Source: Bradyrhizobium septentrionale (GTDB taxonomy: Bacteria > Pseudomonadota > Alphaproteobacteria > Rhizobiales > Xanthobacteraceae). Taken from it: a stretch of DNA of 64,000 nt. Shown one piece after another: positions 26,097 to 35,441 of this stretch (the first letter of the stretch is position 1; every line of letters starts with the position of its first letter). The notes beneath the pieces were generated by a model. That model saw nothing but the letters and a program-made list of their open reading frames with translations, searched no databases and was not told where the DNA came from. The translations under genes and the position numbers were made by a program. The stretch covers positions 620,001-684,000 of the forward strand of contig NZ_CP088285.1 of NCBI RefSeq assembly GCF_011516645.4, in the 5' to 3' direction.

Positions 26097-27856
26097 CGCA
26101 TTGCCTCATCGAAAATGTTACCGAACAATTCCGCTGATGACTGGGGCGGCGTTACCGAATCAGGTCGGTGGCGCCAATGGCGAGCGGGATCAGCATGGGC
26201 GCAAGGCGCGAGGTGTTGGCCGTGGTGGCGAGGCGCTACCGTGCGGCTGGACGAGTTGAGAAGGGACGGATCCTTGACGAGTTGACAGCGACGACGGGTT
26301 GGCACCGCAAGCACGCGGTGCGAGCACTGTCGGTTGCCGGAAGGGACAGGCCCAGGCCACCACTGGACGAAGGGGCAACGAGCCCAACCGAACCAGCGAC
26401 AAGTCGGCGACGCAAATACGCCAGCGTGCGCGACGCGCTGATCGCGCTGTGGGAAGCCTCCGATCGCGTCTGCGGTAAGCGCCTCGTATCGATGATCCCA
26501 GTGCTGTTGCCCGCACTCGAGCGGCATGGCCGGCTGAAGCCAACGAGCGCAGAGCGTGCGCTGCTGACAACTCTGAGCGCGGCGACGATCGATCGGATGT
26601 TGATCGACGTTAAAATTGCGGCTGCTGGGGGGCGCCGGCGGCGAGTCGGATTCTACTCGGCGATTCGACGCGAGGTGCCGATCCGCACTTTCAATGACTG
26701 GGCAAACCCGCCGCCAGGCTTTTGCGAGATCGACATGGTCGCGCACGGTGGGACCAGCGTCGCCGGCTCGTTTATCCAGACTTTGACCATGGTGGACATC
26801 GCAACAGGATGGACGGAATGCCTGCCCCTGGTGACACGCGATGGCAGCCTCGTCGTGGAAGCGATGAAGCGAGCGCAGGGCCTGTTCCCGTGGGTGATCT
26901 GTGGCGCCGACTTCGATAACGACAGCGCGTTCATGAACGACGTCGTCGTTCCATGGTGCCGAGCACAGAAGATCGAGGTAACGCGGTCACGTGCCTACAA
27001 AAAGAACGATCAGGCTTTCGTGGAGCAGAAGAACGGTGCGGTGGTCCGGCGGCTCGTCGGATACGGGCGCTTCGACGGGGTCGAGACGGCCCGCGTGATG
27101 GCACGTCTCTACGCGGCGGCGCGCCTGCTGGTGAACTTCTTCCAGCCGTCATTCAAGCTCAAAGAGAAGCGCCGCGAGGGTGCCAAGATCATCAAACGCT
27201 ATCATCCGCCTGCCACACCATACGAACGTGCACTGGGGCACCCGAAACTCCCATCAGCGGTCAAGCGCCGTCTGCGCCACACGTATCGGACTCTCGATCC
27301 CATACAATTGCTTGCCACGATCCGCACGGCGCAGGAAGAGCTCGGCGAACGGATCGGCAAGCGCGGTCTTGCGAAGGTTCCCACCGTATCGCCGGCTGAT
27401 CCGCTCTCGTTTGCCCGATCGCTCGGCACGGCGGCAAAAACCGCCGAAGTGCGGGCCACGCACCGCCGGCCGAAACAGCGATACAAAACGCGTATTCGCA
27501 TGCCCTCGAAGCTCGATCCCCATCTCGCGATCATCGAGAACTGGCTCGCCGTCGAGCCACAGCTCACTGCACTGGCCATCGTGGGCAGGCTCGCCACGAT
27601 CGATCCCTCGATGTTCAGCGACAAGCAGCATTCGATCGTTCAGCGCCTGCTTCGGTCCCTCCGGCGGAAGGTGGCGGAGACAGCCATCGTATCCATGCCC
27701 GTGGATGAAATACGGCCCGAGGCTGTGGACGGCGCTGCGTGTGATGAGCACTCCGCCCCGCCCACAGCCTCTCCACCGAGCTGGCCGCGGCTCGAGACCG
27801 GTCTGGGGCAGTTCGTAGACCTTCATCCCGGGTAACATTACTTCCTGAGGCAATAC
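26097..27856 (+). mobile_element. DDE-integrase-type insertion element (ISNCY-like) inside IS21 terminal repeats
   Basis: Flanked by a 6-bp direct repeat GAGGGG (26091-26096 and 27857-27862). The inverted termini share ATTGCCTCA near the ends and ATGTTACC a little inward. Removing the element and one repeat restores two adjacent IS21-type repeats (GGGGTCAAA...GCCGAT twice), strong evidence for the boundaries. It contains one transposase gene. The family name is an approximate assignment. Confidence 0.82.
26177..27835 (+). CDS. Transposase with integrase (rve) catalytic core
   Basis: About 550 residues. An N-terminal helix-turn-helix region ([15 protein letters not shown]) is followed by a catalytic core with [11 protein letters not shown] (first Asp), [16 protein letters not shown] (second Asp) and [18 protein letters not shown] (Glu), a DDE arrangement. 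The C-terminal part has [18 protein letters not shown]. The ATG at 26177 is preferred to the GTG at 26168. Uninterrupted, probably active. Confidence 0.85.
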   Translation: MASGISMGARREVLAVVARRYRAAGRVEKGRILDELTATTGWHRKHAVRALSVAGRDRPRPPLDEGATSPTEPATSRRRKYASVRDALIALWEASDRVCGKRLVSMIPVLLPALERHGRLKPTSAERALLTTLSAATIDRMLIDVKIAAAGGRRRRVGFYSAIRREVPIRTFNDWANPPPGFCEIDMVAHGGTSVAGSFIQTLTMVDIATGWTECLPLVTRDGSLVVEAMKRAQGLFPWVICGADFDNDSAFMNDVVVPWCRAQKIEVTRSRAYKKNDQAFVEQKNGAVVRRLVGYGRFDGVETARVMARLYAAARLLVNFFQPSFKLKEKRREGAKIIKRYHPPATPYERALGHPKLPSAVKRRLRHTYRTLDPIQLLATIRTAQEELGERIGKRGLAKVPTVSPADPLSFARSLGTAAKTAEVRATHRRPKQRYKTRIRMPSKLDPHLAIIENWLAVEPQLTALAIVGRLATIDPSMFSDKQHSIVQRLLRSLRRKVAETAIVSMPVDEIRPEAVDGAACDEHSAPPTASPPSWPRLETGLGQFVDLHPG

Positions 27857-27862
27857 GAGGGG

Positions 27863-27885
27863 TCAAATTTGAACGCCGATTGACA
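27863..27885 (+). repeat. Right terminus of the IS21 relic (copy B)
   Basis: TCAAATTTGAACGCCGATTGACA, the outer terminal repeat of the IS21 element whose istB fragment lies at 25642. An inner copy of the same repeat unit is at 26070-26090 on the other side of the inserted element. It marks the point where the IS21 cut the tts-box-controlled gene to its right. Confidence 0.75.
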
Positions 27886-27964
27886 CGTTGCCTGCTCGCG
27901 CCTGTTGCGCGGCGTACTCCTCGATTCAAGCGCCCGAATTGAAGAAGGGGTCGGTTGGATCCAT
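27886..27964 (-). pseudogene. 5' end of a tts-box-controlled gene, cut by IS21
   Basis: An AAGGAGAG site precedes an ATG at 27964. The frame reads MDPTDPFFNSGA, meets a TGA, then continues in the same frame as IEEYAAQQARAGN until the IS21 terminus. A type III-secreted protein or other TtsI-regulated product is likely, because the tts box at 28060-28089 points at it from about 95 bp upstream. Whether the TGA is a mutation or the true end of a 12-residue peptide cannot be decided here. I do not recognise the protein. Confidence 0.5.
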
Positions 27965-28059
27965 CCTGCTCTCCTTGCGATGGTACAGGGCTTGCGCAAT
28001 CCGCACGCCTTACAAGGCCGCAAGCGGCAGCCGTTCAGCGGTCGTTGGATTCTGGAGAA

Positions 28060-28089
28060 TACGGGATCCAGCTTTCGAAAAGCTGACAA
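28060..28089 (-). promoter_or_regulatory. tts box (TtsI-binding promoter element)
   Basis: Read on the minus strand: TTGTCAGCTTTTCGAAAGCT followed by GGATCCCGTA. This matches the rhizobial tts-box consensus TCGTCAGCTTnTCGnAAGCT-nnnCnnCnTA at all but two fixed positions. TtsI activates type III secretion genes in response to flavonoids and NodD or NodW. The box points left to the truncated gene at 27886-27964; it does not face the pectinesterase gene. Confidence 0.85.
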
Positions 28090-28278
28090 GAATTAAGAAT
28101 TCGCAGCCGGCAATGTCGATCGCTTTGCTTTTCTTCTAAAGGAGGCAACAAGAATCTGGCGCGCTACGATGGCCGCCCCTGCCCGAATGCGAGTTGCTGT
28201 GGACGAGCCGCCCGAGCGCAACGAGGCTCGGGTCAAAGGGTTTGAAAACCCTCCACTTCCCGAGCGTTCGTCTAATTT

Positions 28279-29265
28279 TTATCTTGAAGGTTCGCTGGAC
28301 AGCCAATCTATCGCGCCCCCGAAGAACGCTTTCAGCGACCATTTCGCGGCTTCGCTGTCAGTCAATTGATGAGAATGAGGCTCGCGGCCTGCGGGATTGG
28401 CCCCGATGCTGGAGGATTTGTATTCGGCATAGTAGGCCGTCCTGAACGTATCCGTCTTGCCGGGGGCCCATTCGCGCCAGCCTTCCGCAATGACCGGCGC
28501 ATCGATCTTCGTCGACAGGAAGATCACTGTGGCATAGGGGCGCCAAGCGCGGCCAAGCGCAACATAGCGCGCACCAGGCTCGGCAGTCAGCCTGCACTGA
28601 TCGAACACAAAGGCACTGTCCTCGCCCGGTGCTCCTTTGCTCTGCGCCGTATACAAAACCGCTTGATTTGCGATGCCGTGCAACTCACAGCGCCTGAAAT
28701 AGGCCTTCGCATTGCCAAAAACGAAGTCGACATGCCCCTCGATGTAGCAATCAGAGAAGTACTGCCGCGACATTCGACCGTTAGGGCCCTTACCGGCGAA
28801 CAATGTATCCTGGGCGCCAAGCAGGCGAACATGGATGATTGCGTCCCGGTCGCCGGTCACCGATAGCGCCACGGCCTGCGAAGCTGGATTGTCCCCCTTG
28901 AGGGAATAGTCGTTTTGGACCGTCAGATTGTCGAGCCGGAAGTCATCGCCCGAGGCGTTGAGCGTCGCAGAACGGGCTGTCCCTCCCACGTTGATTGCGC
29001 CATCGCCGTACACGATGATCGTATCATCCGGCTTTTTGCCGGTACCTTTGAGATGAACACCAGGTTTGAGGACTTTGACCTTTTCGCGATAGATGCCAGG
29101 CGCGATCTGGATATCCCCGCCTTGCGGTGGCAGTGCGTCAATGGCTGCCTGCACGGAGTGATAGGCCGTCTCTCCGGCGTGCGACACAAAAAGCAACTGA
29201 GTATCGGCTGCCGAGACAGAGCAACATTCCGCGAGAGCCGCAGCGGATAGCGCGATCATTCGCAT
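28279..29265 (-). CDS. Pectinesterase (carbohydrate esterase family 8), secreted
   Basis: About 328 residues from the ATG at 29265, which follows a GGAGAAGG site; the upstream extension of the frame is not needed. Residues 1-20 form a signal peptide (MRMIALSAAALAECCSVSAA). The beta-helix enzyme shows the CE8 motifs LGAQDTLFAG, GHVDFVFGNA (catalytic Asp) and ALGRAWRPYA (substrate Arg/Trp). It removes methyl esters from plant pectin, which prepares the polymer for the polygalacturonase encoded upstream on the same strand. The IS1380 between the two genes may have separated their transcription. Confidence 0.9.
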   Translation of the reverse strand: MRMIALSAAALAECCSVSAADTQLLFVSHAGETAYHSVQAAIDALPPQGGDIQIAPGIYREKVKVLKPGVHLKGTGKKPDDTIIVYGDGAINVGGTARSATLNASGDDFRLDNLTVQNDYSLKGDNPASQAVALSVTGDRDAIIHVRLLGAQDTLFAGKGPNGRMSRQYFSDCYIEGHVDFVFGNAKAYFRRCELHGIANQAVLYTAQSKGAPGEDSAFVFDQCRLTAEPGARYVALGRAWRPYATVIFLSTKIDAPVIAEGWREWAPGKTDTFRTAYYAEYKSSSIGANPAGREPHSHQLTDSEAAKWSLKAFFGGAIDWLSSEPSR

Positions 29266-29538
29266 ATGACCTTCTCCATCCGATCCGCTGCGCGCTCGAT
29301 GATCGATACAAACTGCCGCAGCGCAACAGCAGCCGAACCTTGCCAACGCAGCGAGTATGCCGCCGGGAACTTGCGCGCGATTTCCAGAGCGGCTGACCGC
29401 GACAAGTCTTCTCGGAAAGCTTGGCAGGGACGTGAGCGCCATGAAACGACCCGGGGCGCAACGCCACTCAATCTCAACCGCATTGACACGAAACCTGACC
29501 CGCCGGACACGAAGTTGTTGTGGTTACGCATTAACTAG

Positions 29539-31160
29539 CCCGATCTATTCACGAGAGCACGGTCGTTCTTGACGTCTGACGGGGGCTGGCGGCTGGCGTG
29601 GGTGACCGTCCGGCCTTTTGTCACCGGGTTCTACATCAAGCTGTTTTGTACGCGTTGGAGGAGTGGGGCGGGTGAGCGGGCGCAGGCCCGGTCGGTTACG
29701 GGCCGAGCGGGAGCAGCGCGCCGGGCAAGCTGCGGAAGAGGTCGGCTTCGGGGCATGCCGCGGCGAACGCAAGGCGAATGCGGCTCGCGGTTTCGACGAC
29801 CCGGGCTGCGATTTTCAAGAGACGAAGACGCAGCGTCGCGAACTCGGCAGTGGCCAATTCCCGGACTTTGGGAATGGCGCCGCGCACGGTCAGCATCAAC
29901 CAATAAGCGGCGGTGTGGAGAACGAGACGGACCTGGTTGGCGAGCGCCGAACGGCAACTGGTGCGATCGGAGGCGAGCTGCGTCTTATGCAGCTTGATCA
30001 GATTCTCGGCTTGGCCGCGCGCGCAATACAGGCTGTCGTAGATCCACTCGGCCGAGCCGACATCGAGGCTGGTGACGACGAAGCGGATGTCGAGGCCGAG
30101 CATCGTCGCCTCAATACGGGCGACGGTGCGCCGTTCGCGATCCCAGGACTTTGCCTTGTGGCGCGTCTCGGTATAGCCGCGCAGAACAGCTAGGTTCTCG
30201 ATGGCGCGTCGGGTGCGGATATCGTCGGCGACCTCGTCGACTTTTCTGGCGAGCGGCTTGGTGCCGGACAGACCGAAGATGTAGTCGATGCCGTTGGTCT
30301 CGCACCACGCCATTGCCTCCGGCCGGGCATAGTGCCCGTCGCCACGGAACGTAATTCGCGTGTTGTGCCACCGCGTCCGGATATGCCGTATCAGGCGGCG
30401 CAGATGGGCACGCACCTCGACCCCGCCCGGCGTCTTGCCGGGCCGCAGCACGACCGCCACGGGCCGGCTCTTCTCCGTGTCGTAGACGTGGATCGGCAGG
30501 AAGCAGCGTTCGTCATAATGAGCGTTGAACAGCGAGAGCTGCTGATGGCCGTGGACGACATCGCAGGTATCATCGATGTCGAGCGTGACGGATGCCGGCT
30601 CGCGCGGGTAGCTATCCATCCATGCGTCGACCAAAGTGTAGGTCAGTCGGATCACGTCGCGCAGGCGCGGAGCATTCTCCAGCCGCGACAGCGTCGGTTG
30701 GGAACACAGATCGCGACCCGTGTCCGGCAGCCGTCCGCAGGCCAGCTTGAATGCGGGATCGGACCGCAGATGATCGAGGTCGTCGGCGTCCTCGTAGCCG
30801 CAGCAGATCGCGAACATGCGCGCGCGGAACATATCGACAAGGCTGTGCACGACCCGCGTCGGATCGCGCCGATCCGGGAACACCCGGGCCAAATTGTCGG
30901 CCAAGCCGAGACGCCGCTCGGCCATCGCCAGAAGCATCACGCCCCCGTTCGAGGTCAGCCGACCGCCATCGAAGGCAGCTGTGACTTTCTTGGCGTGAAC
31001 GGCTGGAAACGAGAAGGGCAGAATCGTATCATCGGTCATGGCGGGCCTGGCGTTCGCGGTTGAGGTGATGGGGTTGGCTTTGCAACCGAATCCTACGCCG
31101 CATCAGCGCTTTACACCACGCTCGCCAGCCTCTCAGGCGCCCTCTCGCGAATAAGACGGG
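29539..31160 (-). mobile_element. IS1380-family element (1622 bp)
   Basis: The 4-bp sequence CTAG flanks both ends (29535-29538 and 31161-31164), fitting the 4-5 bp duplication of IS1380. The termini begin CCCGATCTATTCACGAGAG and CCCGTCTTATTCGCGAGAG, clear inverted repeats. One complete transposase gene is present. The CTAG at the right contains the TAG stop codon of the polygalacturonase gene, which is therefore unharmed. Confidence 0.9.
29696..31039 (-). CDS. IS1380-family transposase
   Basis: 447 residues. The DDE-type core includes VTLDIDDTCDVVHGHQQLS (first Asp), ITFRGDGHYARPEAM (second Asp) and YCARGQAENLIKLHK (Glu in the Y-x2-R-x3-E region), as in IS1380 and ISBj-type elements. The N-terminus (FDGGRLTSNGGVMLLAMAE) is also diagnostic. 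Full length and open. Confidence 0.93.
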   Translation of the reverse strand: MTDDTILPFSFPAVHAKKVTAAFDGGRLTSNGGVMLLAMAERRLGLADNLARVFPDRRDPTRVVHSLVDMFRARMFAICCGYEDADDLDHLRSDPAFKLACGRLPDTGRDLCSQPTLSRLENAPRLRDVIRLTYTLVDAWMDSYPREPASVTLDIDDTCDVVHGHQQLSLFNAHYDERCFLPIHVYDTEKSRPVAVVLRPGKTPGGVEVRAHLRRLIRHIRTRWHNTRITFRGDGHYARPEAMAWCETNGIDYIFGLSGTKPLARKVDEVADDIRTRRAIENLAVLRGYTETRHKAKSWDRERRTVARIEATMLGLDIRFVVTSLDVGSAEWIYDSLYCARGQAENLIKLHKTQLASDRTSCRSALANQVRLVLHTAAYWLMLTVRGAIPKVRELATAEFATLRLRLLKIAARVVETASRIRLAFAAACPEADLFRSLPGALLPLGP

Positions 31161-32450
31161 CTAGTTCCGGAAGGCCTTTGCGCATTGCTCCCACCCGCCC
31201 GGCCCCCTCTCTCCAGCCCGGCCGGGCAGCGGCGGCGACACTGCAGAATGATCGGCGGTTACATTGGCGTTTTCCAGCCGCCAAGTCGCAGACTCGGCAA
31301 ACCGAACATCCTCCAGCGTCACGTCAAGTGCATGCTTGCCGTCTACACCGCGCATCAGCAGCGTACCGTTGTCGCCGCGCACATGGCGCAGAGCGATCCG
31401 GCGATAGACTGGAATGCTGAAGCCTTGTGCGTGTGGATTGTACTTTGTATCGAAGGCGATCGGCCATCGGTTGCCGCGCAGACACACGTTCTCATATGTC
31501 ACTCGCTCCACCAAGCCGCCTCGACTGACATCGCTCTTGATGCGCAGGCCGAATGTCGTGCCATCCAGCGTCAGGTCTCGCACCAATATGTCGCTGGCGC
31601 CGGAGTTCACTTCGCTGCCGATCGACATTCCATGTCCCCAGCCGAAGTAATTGTCGACGATGGAGATATGACGGCTTGGGCCATTGTCGCCGGCTTTGAT
31701 GGCCACGTTATCGTCTCCAGTGCGGATAAAGCTGCGGGTGATGGTCACATCCTGGCTGGCGCCAGGGTCGATGCCGTCGGTGTTGCGGGCCTCGGCCGGC
31801 GCATCGATCGTGAGCCCCCAAAAGGTGGCACCTTCGACCCTGTTCATCACGACGTGGAAATTGGGCGCATTGCGTAGCGTGACACCATAGAACGTGATGT
31901 CCTGCGCCTGATCGATCTGGATCAAACGCGGGGCGTTCTGATTGCCGCTCTCAGTCTGGGCGCGGCGGGCCAACTGCCACCAAGTTTCGGTGCTGCCGGC
32001 CATGGCTGCTCCACCCTGGCCATCGATGGTGCCGTCGCCATAGATGCCGCCGCCACGCGTCTTGGAAAAGCTGATGAACGGACGGCAACCATCGCCCTTG
32101 CCTGCGATCCGTCCACAATGGCGCCGGCCTTTGTCATAGAGAGCTGGTTCGGCCATGGCGACAAGCGTGGCGCCACGTCCGATCCATAAGGTGACGCCTG
32201 ATTTCATCCCGAGCGGGCCCGAGAAGTACTGGCCGCGGCCCAGATAGACCGCCGCGCCGGCGGGGCAATGGTCGATGGCGTCTTGCAACCTGGCCGTATC
32301 GTTTGTGCCAGACGGCACCGGGCGGTCGCAGACCGTGTGAGGTGCAACAGGTTCGGCAACAATGCGGCGGTCCTGCGCCTTGGCCATAGGGCAGAAAACC
32401 ATGAAAGCAACGAAGGACAATAAGGCCCAGTCGCGGAAACGCTTTGTCAT
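31161..32450 (-). CDS. Polygalacturonase (glycoside hydrolase family 28), secreted
   Basis: 429 residues with a signal peptide (LLSFVAFMVFCPMAKAQ). The GH28 catalytic motifs are present: NTDGIDPGASQDV (NTD), RTGDDNVAIKAG (DD), GHGMSIGSEV (G-H-G) and LRIKSDVSRGG (RIK). It hydrolyses alpha-1,4 links in pectate and should act outside the cell on plant walls during infection. Bradyrhizobium symbiosis regions are known to carry such a gene near type III secretion loci. The pectinesterase is downstream beyond the IS1380. The stop codon lies in the IS1380 target duplication. No strong regulatory box was found upstream. Confidence 0.93.
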   Translation of the reverse strand: MTKRFRDWALLSFVAFMVFCPMAKAQDRRIVAEPVAPHTVCDRPVPSGTNDTARLQDAIDHCPAGAAVYLGRGQYFSGPLGMKSGVTLWIGRGATLVAMAEPALYDKGRRHCGRIAGKGDGCRPFISFSKTRGGGIYGDGTIDGQGGAAMAGSTETWWQLARRAQTESGNQNAPRLIQIDQAQDITFYGVTLRNAPNFHVVMNRVEGATFWGLTIDAPAEARNTDGIDPGASQDVTITRSFIRTGDDNVAIKAGDNGPSRHISIVDNYFGWGHGMSIGSEVNSGASDILVRDLTLDGTTFGLRIKSDVSRGGLVERVTYENVCLRGNRWPIAFDTKYNPHAQGFSIPVYRRIALRHVRGDNGTLLMRGVDGKHALDVTLEDVRFAESATWRLENANVTADHSAVSPPLPGRAGERGPGGWEQCAKAFRN

Positions 32451-33635
32451 CGACTACCTCGAGCTTTGCCGCCCGCATCCTTGCAGCATGCTTTGTGTGA
32501 AGCTGAGCGCTGGCTGGATCGGCCGTAGCGCGGCTCACTGGCCTGGGCAAGATGACATTTATAAGACGCAGAGGAGGCGTGAACCTTGCAACCCGGCGAC
32601 AGCGCCTTGCTTGTGAGCGAACAAAGATGAGCCGGTCAAAACGGCTGATCCCAACACTTGTCACGCGCGTGAGCGTTCGCGGCTTGGCTTCTCGCCACTT
32701 GCACTTGTGCGCGAATTCTTGCGCTCTACACCGCTCAGCCATTGCACCAAGCCAAGCCCCTGTTGCGAAGACCCGGTTGGCAGCCTACTTCCAGCTGTCG
32801 CTCGGTCGGACGCTGCCCCCAGCATCCGCTCGGAGGTTAGCGGGATCCGAGACAGGCTCCAATTGACGTGGTCGCACGTTACGCTCTCCGACCTCCTGCG
32901 CACGTGCGCTGAAGTGTCCCAGAGCAGATCGATGAGCCGTCTTCACGCTTCAGCGCTTGCTCGAGCTCTGTCAATTCTGCTTGGTACCTGGCCACATCCG
33001 ATCGCGCGCGAAGGAGCTTGACTTTGGGCTCGTCTCGTCGCCTCGATTCCTCTTCAAGCCGCCAATTATCCTCGATCGGCTCAATGGTCATTTACGTACG
33101 GTCTCCGTTCTGCAGATGACTACAATCCTCAAAGCCTTGGACTGTTGATCTCCGGCAGAAGGTGGACCTTTGCCAGAACGACTTGAGGAACTGTTCACAG
33201 CAAGTTGTTCGAATTGTGCGAAGCACGTTTAGGATCGCCATTCGTCGATACCGCACAGAGTCAATCTTATCCTCGGCGCAGGACCGAAGCCCCACCGGAA
33301 GATAGAGAGCTTGCCAGGCGAGGCTGCGTCTCCGATGCAGCTCGCTGACCACTTGAAATGAACGAGCAAGCTTCATCTGACTTACAGATCAGGTGCCGCG
33401 AGATCGCAATAGTCGCCGCAGCGGATGCTCGGCACATCGAGCAACCGACGTGCCAGTGACGCCGACGGCCGTTTTGACGAATCGCGGCACCTCTCGGCGC
33501 GCTGTCTGGATACCGACGTCTGACTGTCGGGCTTCGGACAACCGACGTCTTCGATCACTGGGCTGAAATGGCTCATACCACAAGTGGTCTGGGCGGACTG
33601 ACCAAGCACACACCATCGAGTGCGCAGATCTCGAA
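32451..33635. other. Long non-coding or degenerate stretch
   Basis: About 1.2 kb. No ORF could be assigned. A short minus-strand frame at 32879-33091 (charged, MTIEPIEDNWRLEEESRRRD) might be a gene remnant but has no recognised relatives. The left part holds the promoter region of the polygalacturonase. The right part lies between that promoter and the racemase 3' end. Confidence 0.4.
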
Positions 33636-34487
33636 TCAATGCTCTTCCACCTCGGCGCAGCTTTGCAAATGAGAGCTGAGGGAATATCGTGGCGCTCGAT
33701 CAGCTGTCATCGTGGGACAGCCTCTGTGCGGCTCAACTGAAACGGCGCCGGCAGGCGGCTTGCCGTCGGCGAAGTCAGCTGCCGCCTTGGCGTGCAGCTT
33801 GGCCGAATCGAACAGCGACAGCTGTGTATGCTCCGGCCCGATCAGCAGGCCGATCTCGGTGCAGCCGAGGATGACCGCATCGGCGCCTCTTGCGCGACCG
33901 CGCGCGATGATTTCAATAAAGGCCTGACGTGACTGATCCGAAATGACACCGCAGCAAAGCTCATTGAAAATAACATTGTGGATCCGGCTTCGATCCTTCT
34001 CGTCGGGCACGATCGGCGAAAGATCGAACCGCTCACGCAGTCGGTCACAATAGAACGGCTGCTCCATTGTGTAGAGCGTGGCCAGCAACAGCGGCCGCTT
34101 GATGCTCGCTGTGACGAGAGCTGCTCCGGTCACATCGATGATGTGGATGAGCGGCACGCCTAGGTTCTCCGCGACCGTGTCGGCAATCAGATGCATCGTA
34201 TTGGTGCAGATGAGGATGCATCCAGCACCACCATCCACCAGCTGTCGAGCGATCTTCGCCAAACGTTTGGCGGCTTGTTCCCAGTCTCCCGCTCTCTGCA
34301 GGGCGTTGATATCCTCAAAATTCACCGAACGCAGCAAGATGTCGGCGGATGCCAGGCCGCCGCGTCGCCGGCGCACGATTTCGTTGATTTCCTTGTAGTA
34401 AATGGCTGTGCTCTCCCAACTCATCCCCCCGATGAGTCCGATCGTCTGCTCCACTTTGGTGTTCTCCACTTCAACCGAACGCCACAT
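33636..34487 (-). CDS. Aspartate/glutamate racemase family protein (YgeA/RacX type)
   Basis: 283 residues, cofactor-independent racemase fold. It starts with TIGLIGGMSWEST and has the two catalytic cysteines in ILICTNTMHLIAD and VILGCTEIGLLI. The family interconverts L and D forms of Asp, Glu or broader amino acids. After about residue 240 (KAAADF) the C-terminus runs about 40 residues beyond the normal length and looks non-native, perhaps from a lost stop codon or a junction. A divergent Lrp-type regulator starts 139 bp away, so it probably controls this gene. Confidence 0.87.
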   Translation of the reverse strand: MWRSVEVENTKVEQTIGLIGGMSWESTAIYYKEINEIVRRRRGGLASADILLRSVNFEDINALQRAGDWEQAAKRLAKIARQLVDGGAGCILICTNTMHLIADTVAENLGVPLIHIIDVTGAALVTASIKRPLLLATLYTMEQPFYCDRLRERFDLSPIVPDEKDRSRIHNVIFNELCCGVISDQSRQAFIEIIARGRARGADAVILGCTEIGLLIGPEHTQLSLFDSAKLHAKAAADFADGKPPAGAVSVEPHRGCPTMTADRAPRYSLSSHLQSCAEVEEH

Positions 34488-34625
34488 GAGCTTAACGTGC
34501 CGTATGCAGCAAATCTCGGCATTGTTTCGCTCGATATCGCTGGTAAGCGCAAATCAAACTCCTTATTTCTCCAACGCAAAAACTATTTGCGCCCGCCCCC
34601 GAAGCCGGCTGAAAGGACATGCCTC

Positions 34626-35084
34626 TTGGACGATCGCGATCGAAAGATTTTGGACCGCTTGCAAGCGGATGCATCGATTCCGGTCACAGAGCTTGCCAAA
34701 TCGACCAATCTATCGGTGTCCGCCTGCTGGCGTCGCATCAAGAGCATGGAAGACAGCGGCTTGATCAGTCGGCGCGTCGCACTGGTGGATCGCCGCAAGG
34801 CCAATCTGCCCATGACGGTGTTCGTGGGTGTACGCACCTCACATCATTCGATCGGCTGGGTAGAGGACTTCCGCCGCACTATCGCCGACATTCCAGAGAT
34901 CGTTGAAGCCTATCGCCTAACGGGCGAGATCGACTATTTGCTGCGCCTCGTCGTGCCGAGCGTAGATGTTTACGATGAGGTTTATAAACAGCTGATCACC
35001 CGGCTCGACTTCGCTGACGTCAGCTCATTCATCAGTATGGAGGATCTGAAGTTCACCACTGCTGTACCATTGAGCTATGTTTAG
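34626..35084 (+). CDS. Lrp/AsnC-family transcriptional regulator
   Basis: About 152 residues. N-terminal helix-turn-helix: LDDRDRKILDRLQAD followed by VTELAKSTNLSVSACWRRIK. The C-terminal RAM (ligand-binding) domain has EIVEAYRLTGEIDYLLRLVV. The proposed TTG start at 34626 follows GAAAGGA at 34611-34617; no in-frame ATG is close. Lrp proteins sense amino acids and usually regulate a neighbouring divergent gene, here the racemase. Intact. Confidence 0.88.
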   Translation: MDDRDRKILDRLQADASIPVTELAKSTNLSVSACWRRIKSMEDSGLISRRVALVDRRKANLPMTVFVGVRTSHHSIGWVEDFRRTIADIPEIVEAYRLTGEIDYLLRLVVPSVDVYDEVYKQLITRLDFADVSSFISMEDLKFTTAVPLSYV

Positions 35085-35261
35085 GGTGCCGCGCAACGGC
35101 CCACCCTTGGCAGTGAAATCGATTCAGAAAATCCATTCATTGCGATACCGCAGCTATGCCCACGTGGCCATCTGGATCAACTCTTAAAGGACATTCCCCA
35201 TACGCGCTGACGGCTCCTATAGTGTCAATCGCCGCCTTACTGATCCGATCGCGCCCGACTA

Positions 35262-35333
35262 GCCCGTCTTATTCGTCAGAGGGCGCCTGAGAGGCTGGCG
35301 AGCGTGGTGTAAAGCGCTGATGCGGCGTAGGAG
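35262..35333 (+). repeat. Orphan IS1380 terminus
   Basis: About 70 bases (ACTAGCCCGTCTTATTCG then CAGAGGGCGCCTGAGAGGCT onward to GATGCGGCGTAGG) repeat, in inverted orientation, the right terminal region of the IS1380 element at 31090-31164 with very few differences. No transposase follows, so it is the remaining end of another copy deleted by recombination. Confidence 0.85.
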
Positions 35334-35441
35334 CTCACTTCGAGCAGGGCAACATCTTGATGCGGCAAGACAAACCACGAGCTGCTCTGCAATCCTATCT
35401 GGCCGCGGCCGAGATCAATTCCAAAAGCCCCGATCTGCAAA
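35334..35441 (+). pseudogene. Short TPR-like fragment fused to the MFS relic
   Basis: Reading from the IS1380 terminus: FEQGNILMRQDKPRAALQSY then LAAAEINSKSPDLQSN, which looks like one tetratricopeptide repeat and is not a transporter N-terminus. The frame continues without a break into the MFS sequence near LFSAAGLGIAV. It probably records a deletion joining two unrelated genes. Confidence 0.4.

Noticed and set aside
32455..32530. Possible degenerate tts box upstream of the polygalacturonase (CTCAGCTTCACACAAAGC on the minus strand)
   Set aside because: Has TCAGCTT and AAAGC, but spacing is off by one and the central TCG is absent; too weak to call beside the near-perfect box at 28060.
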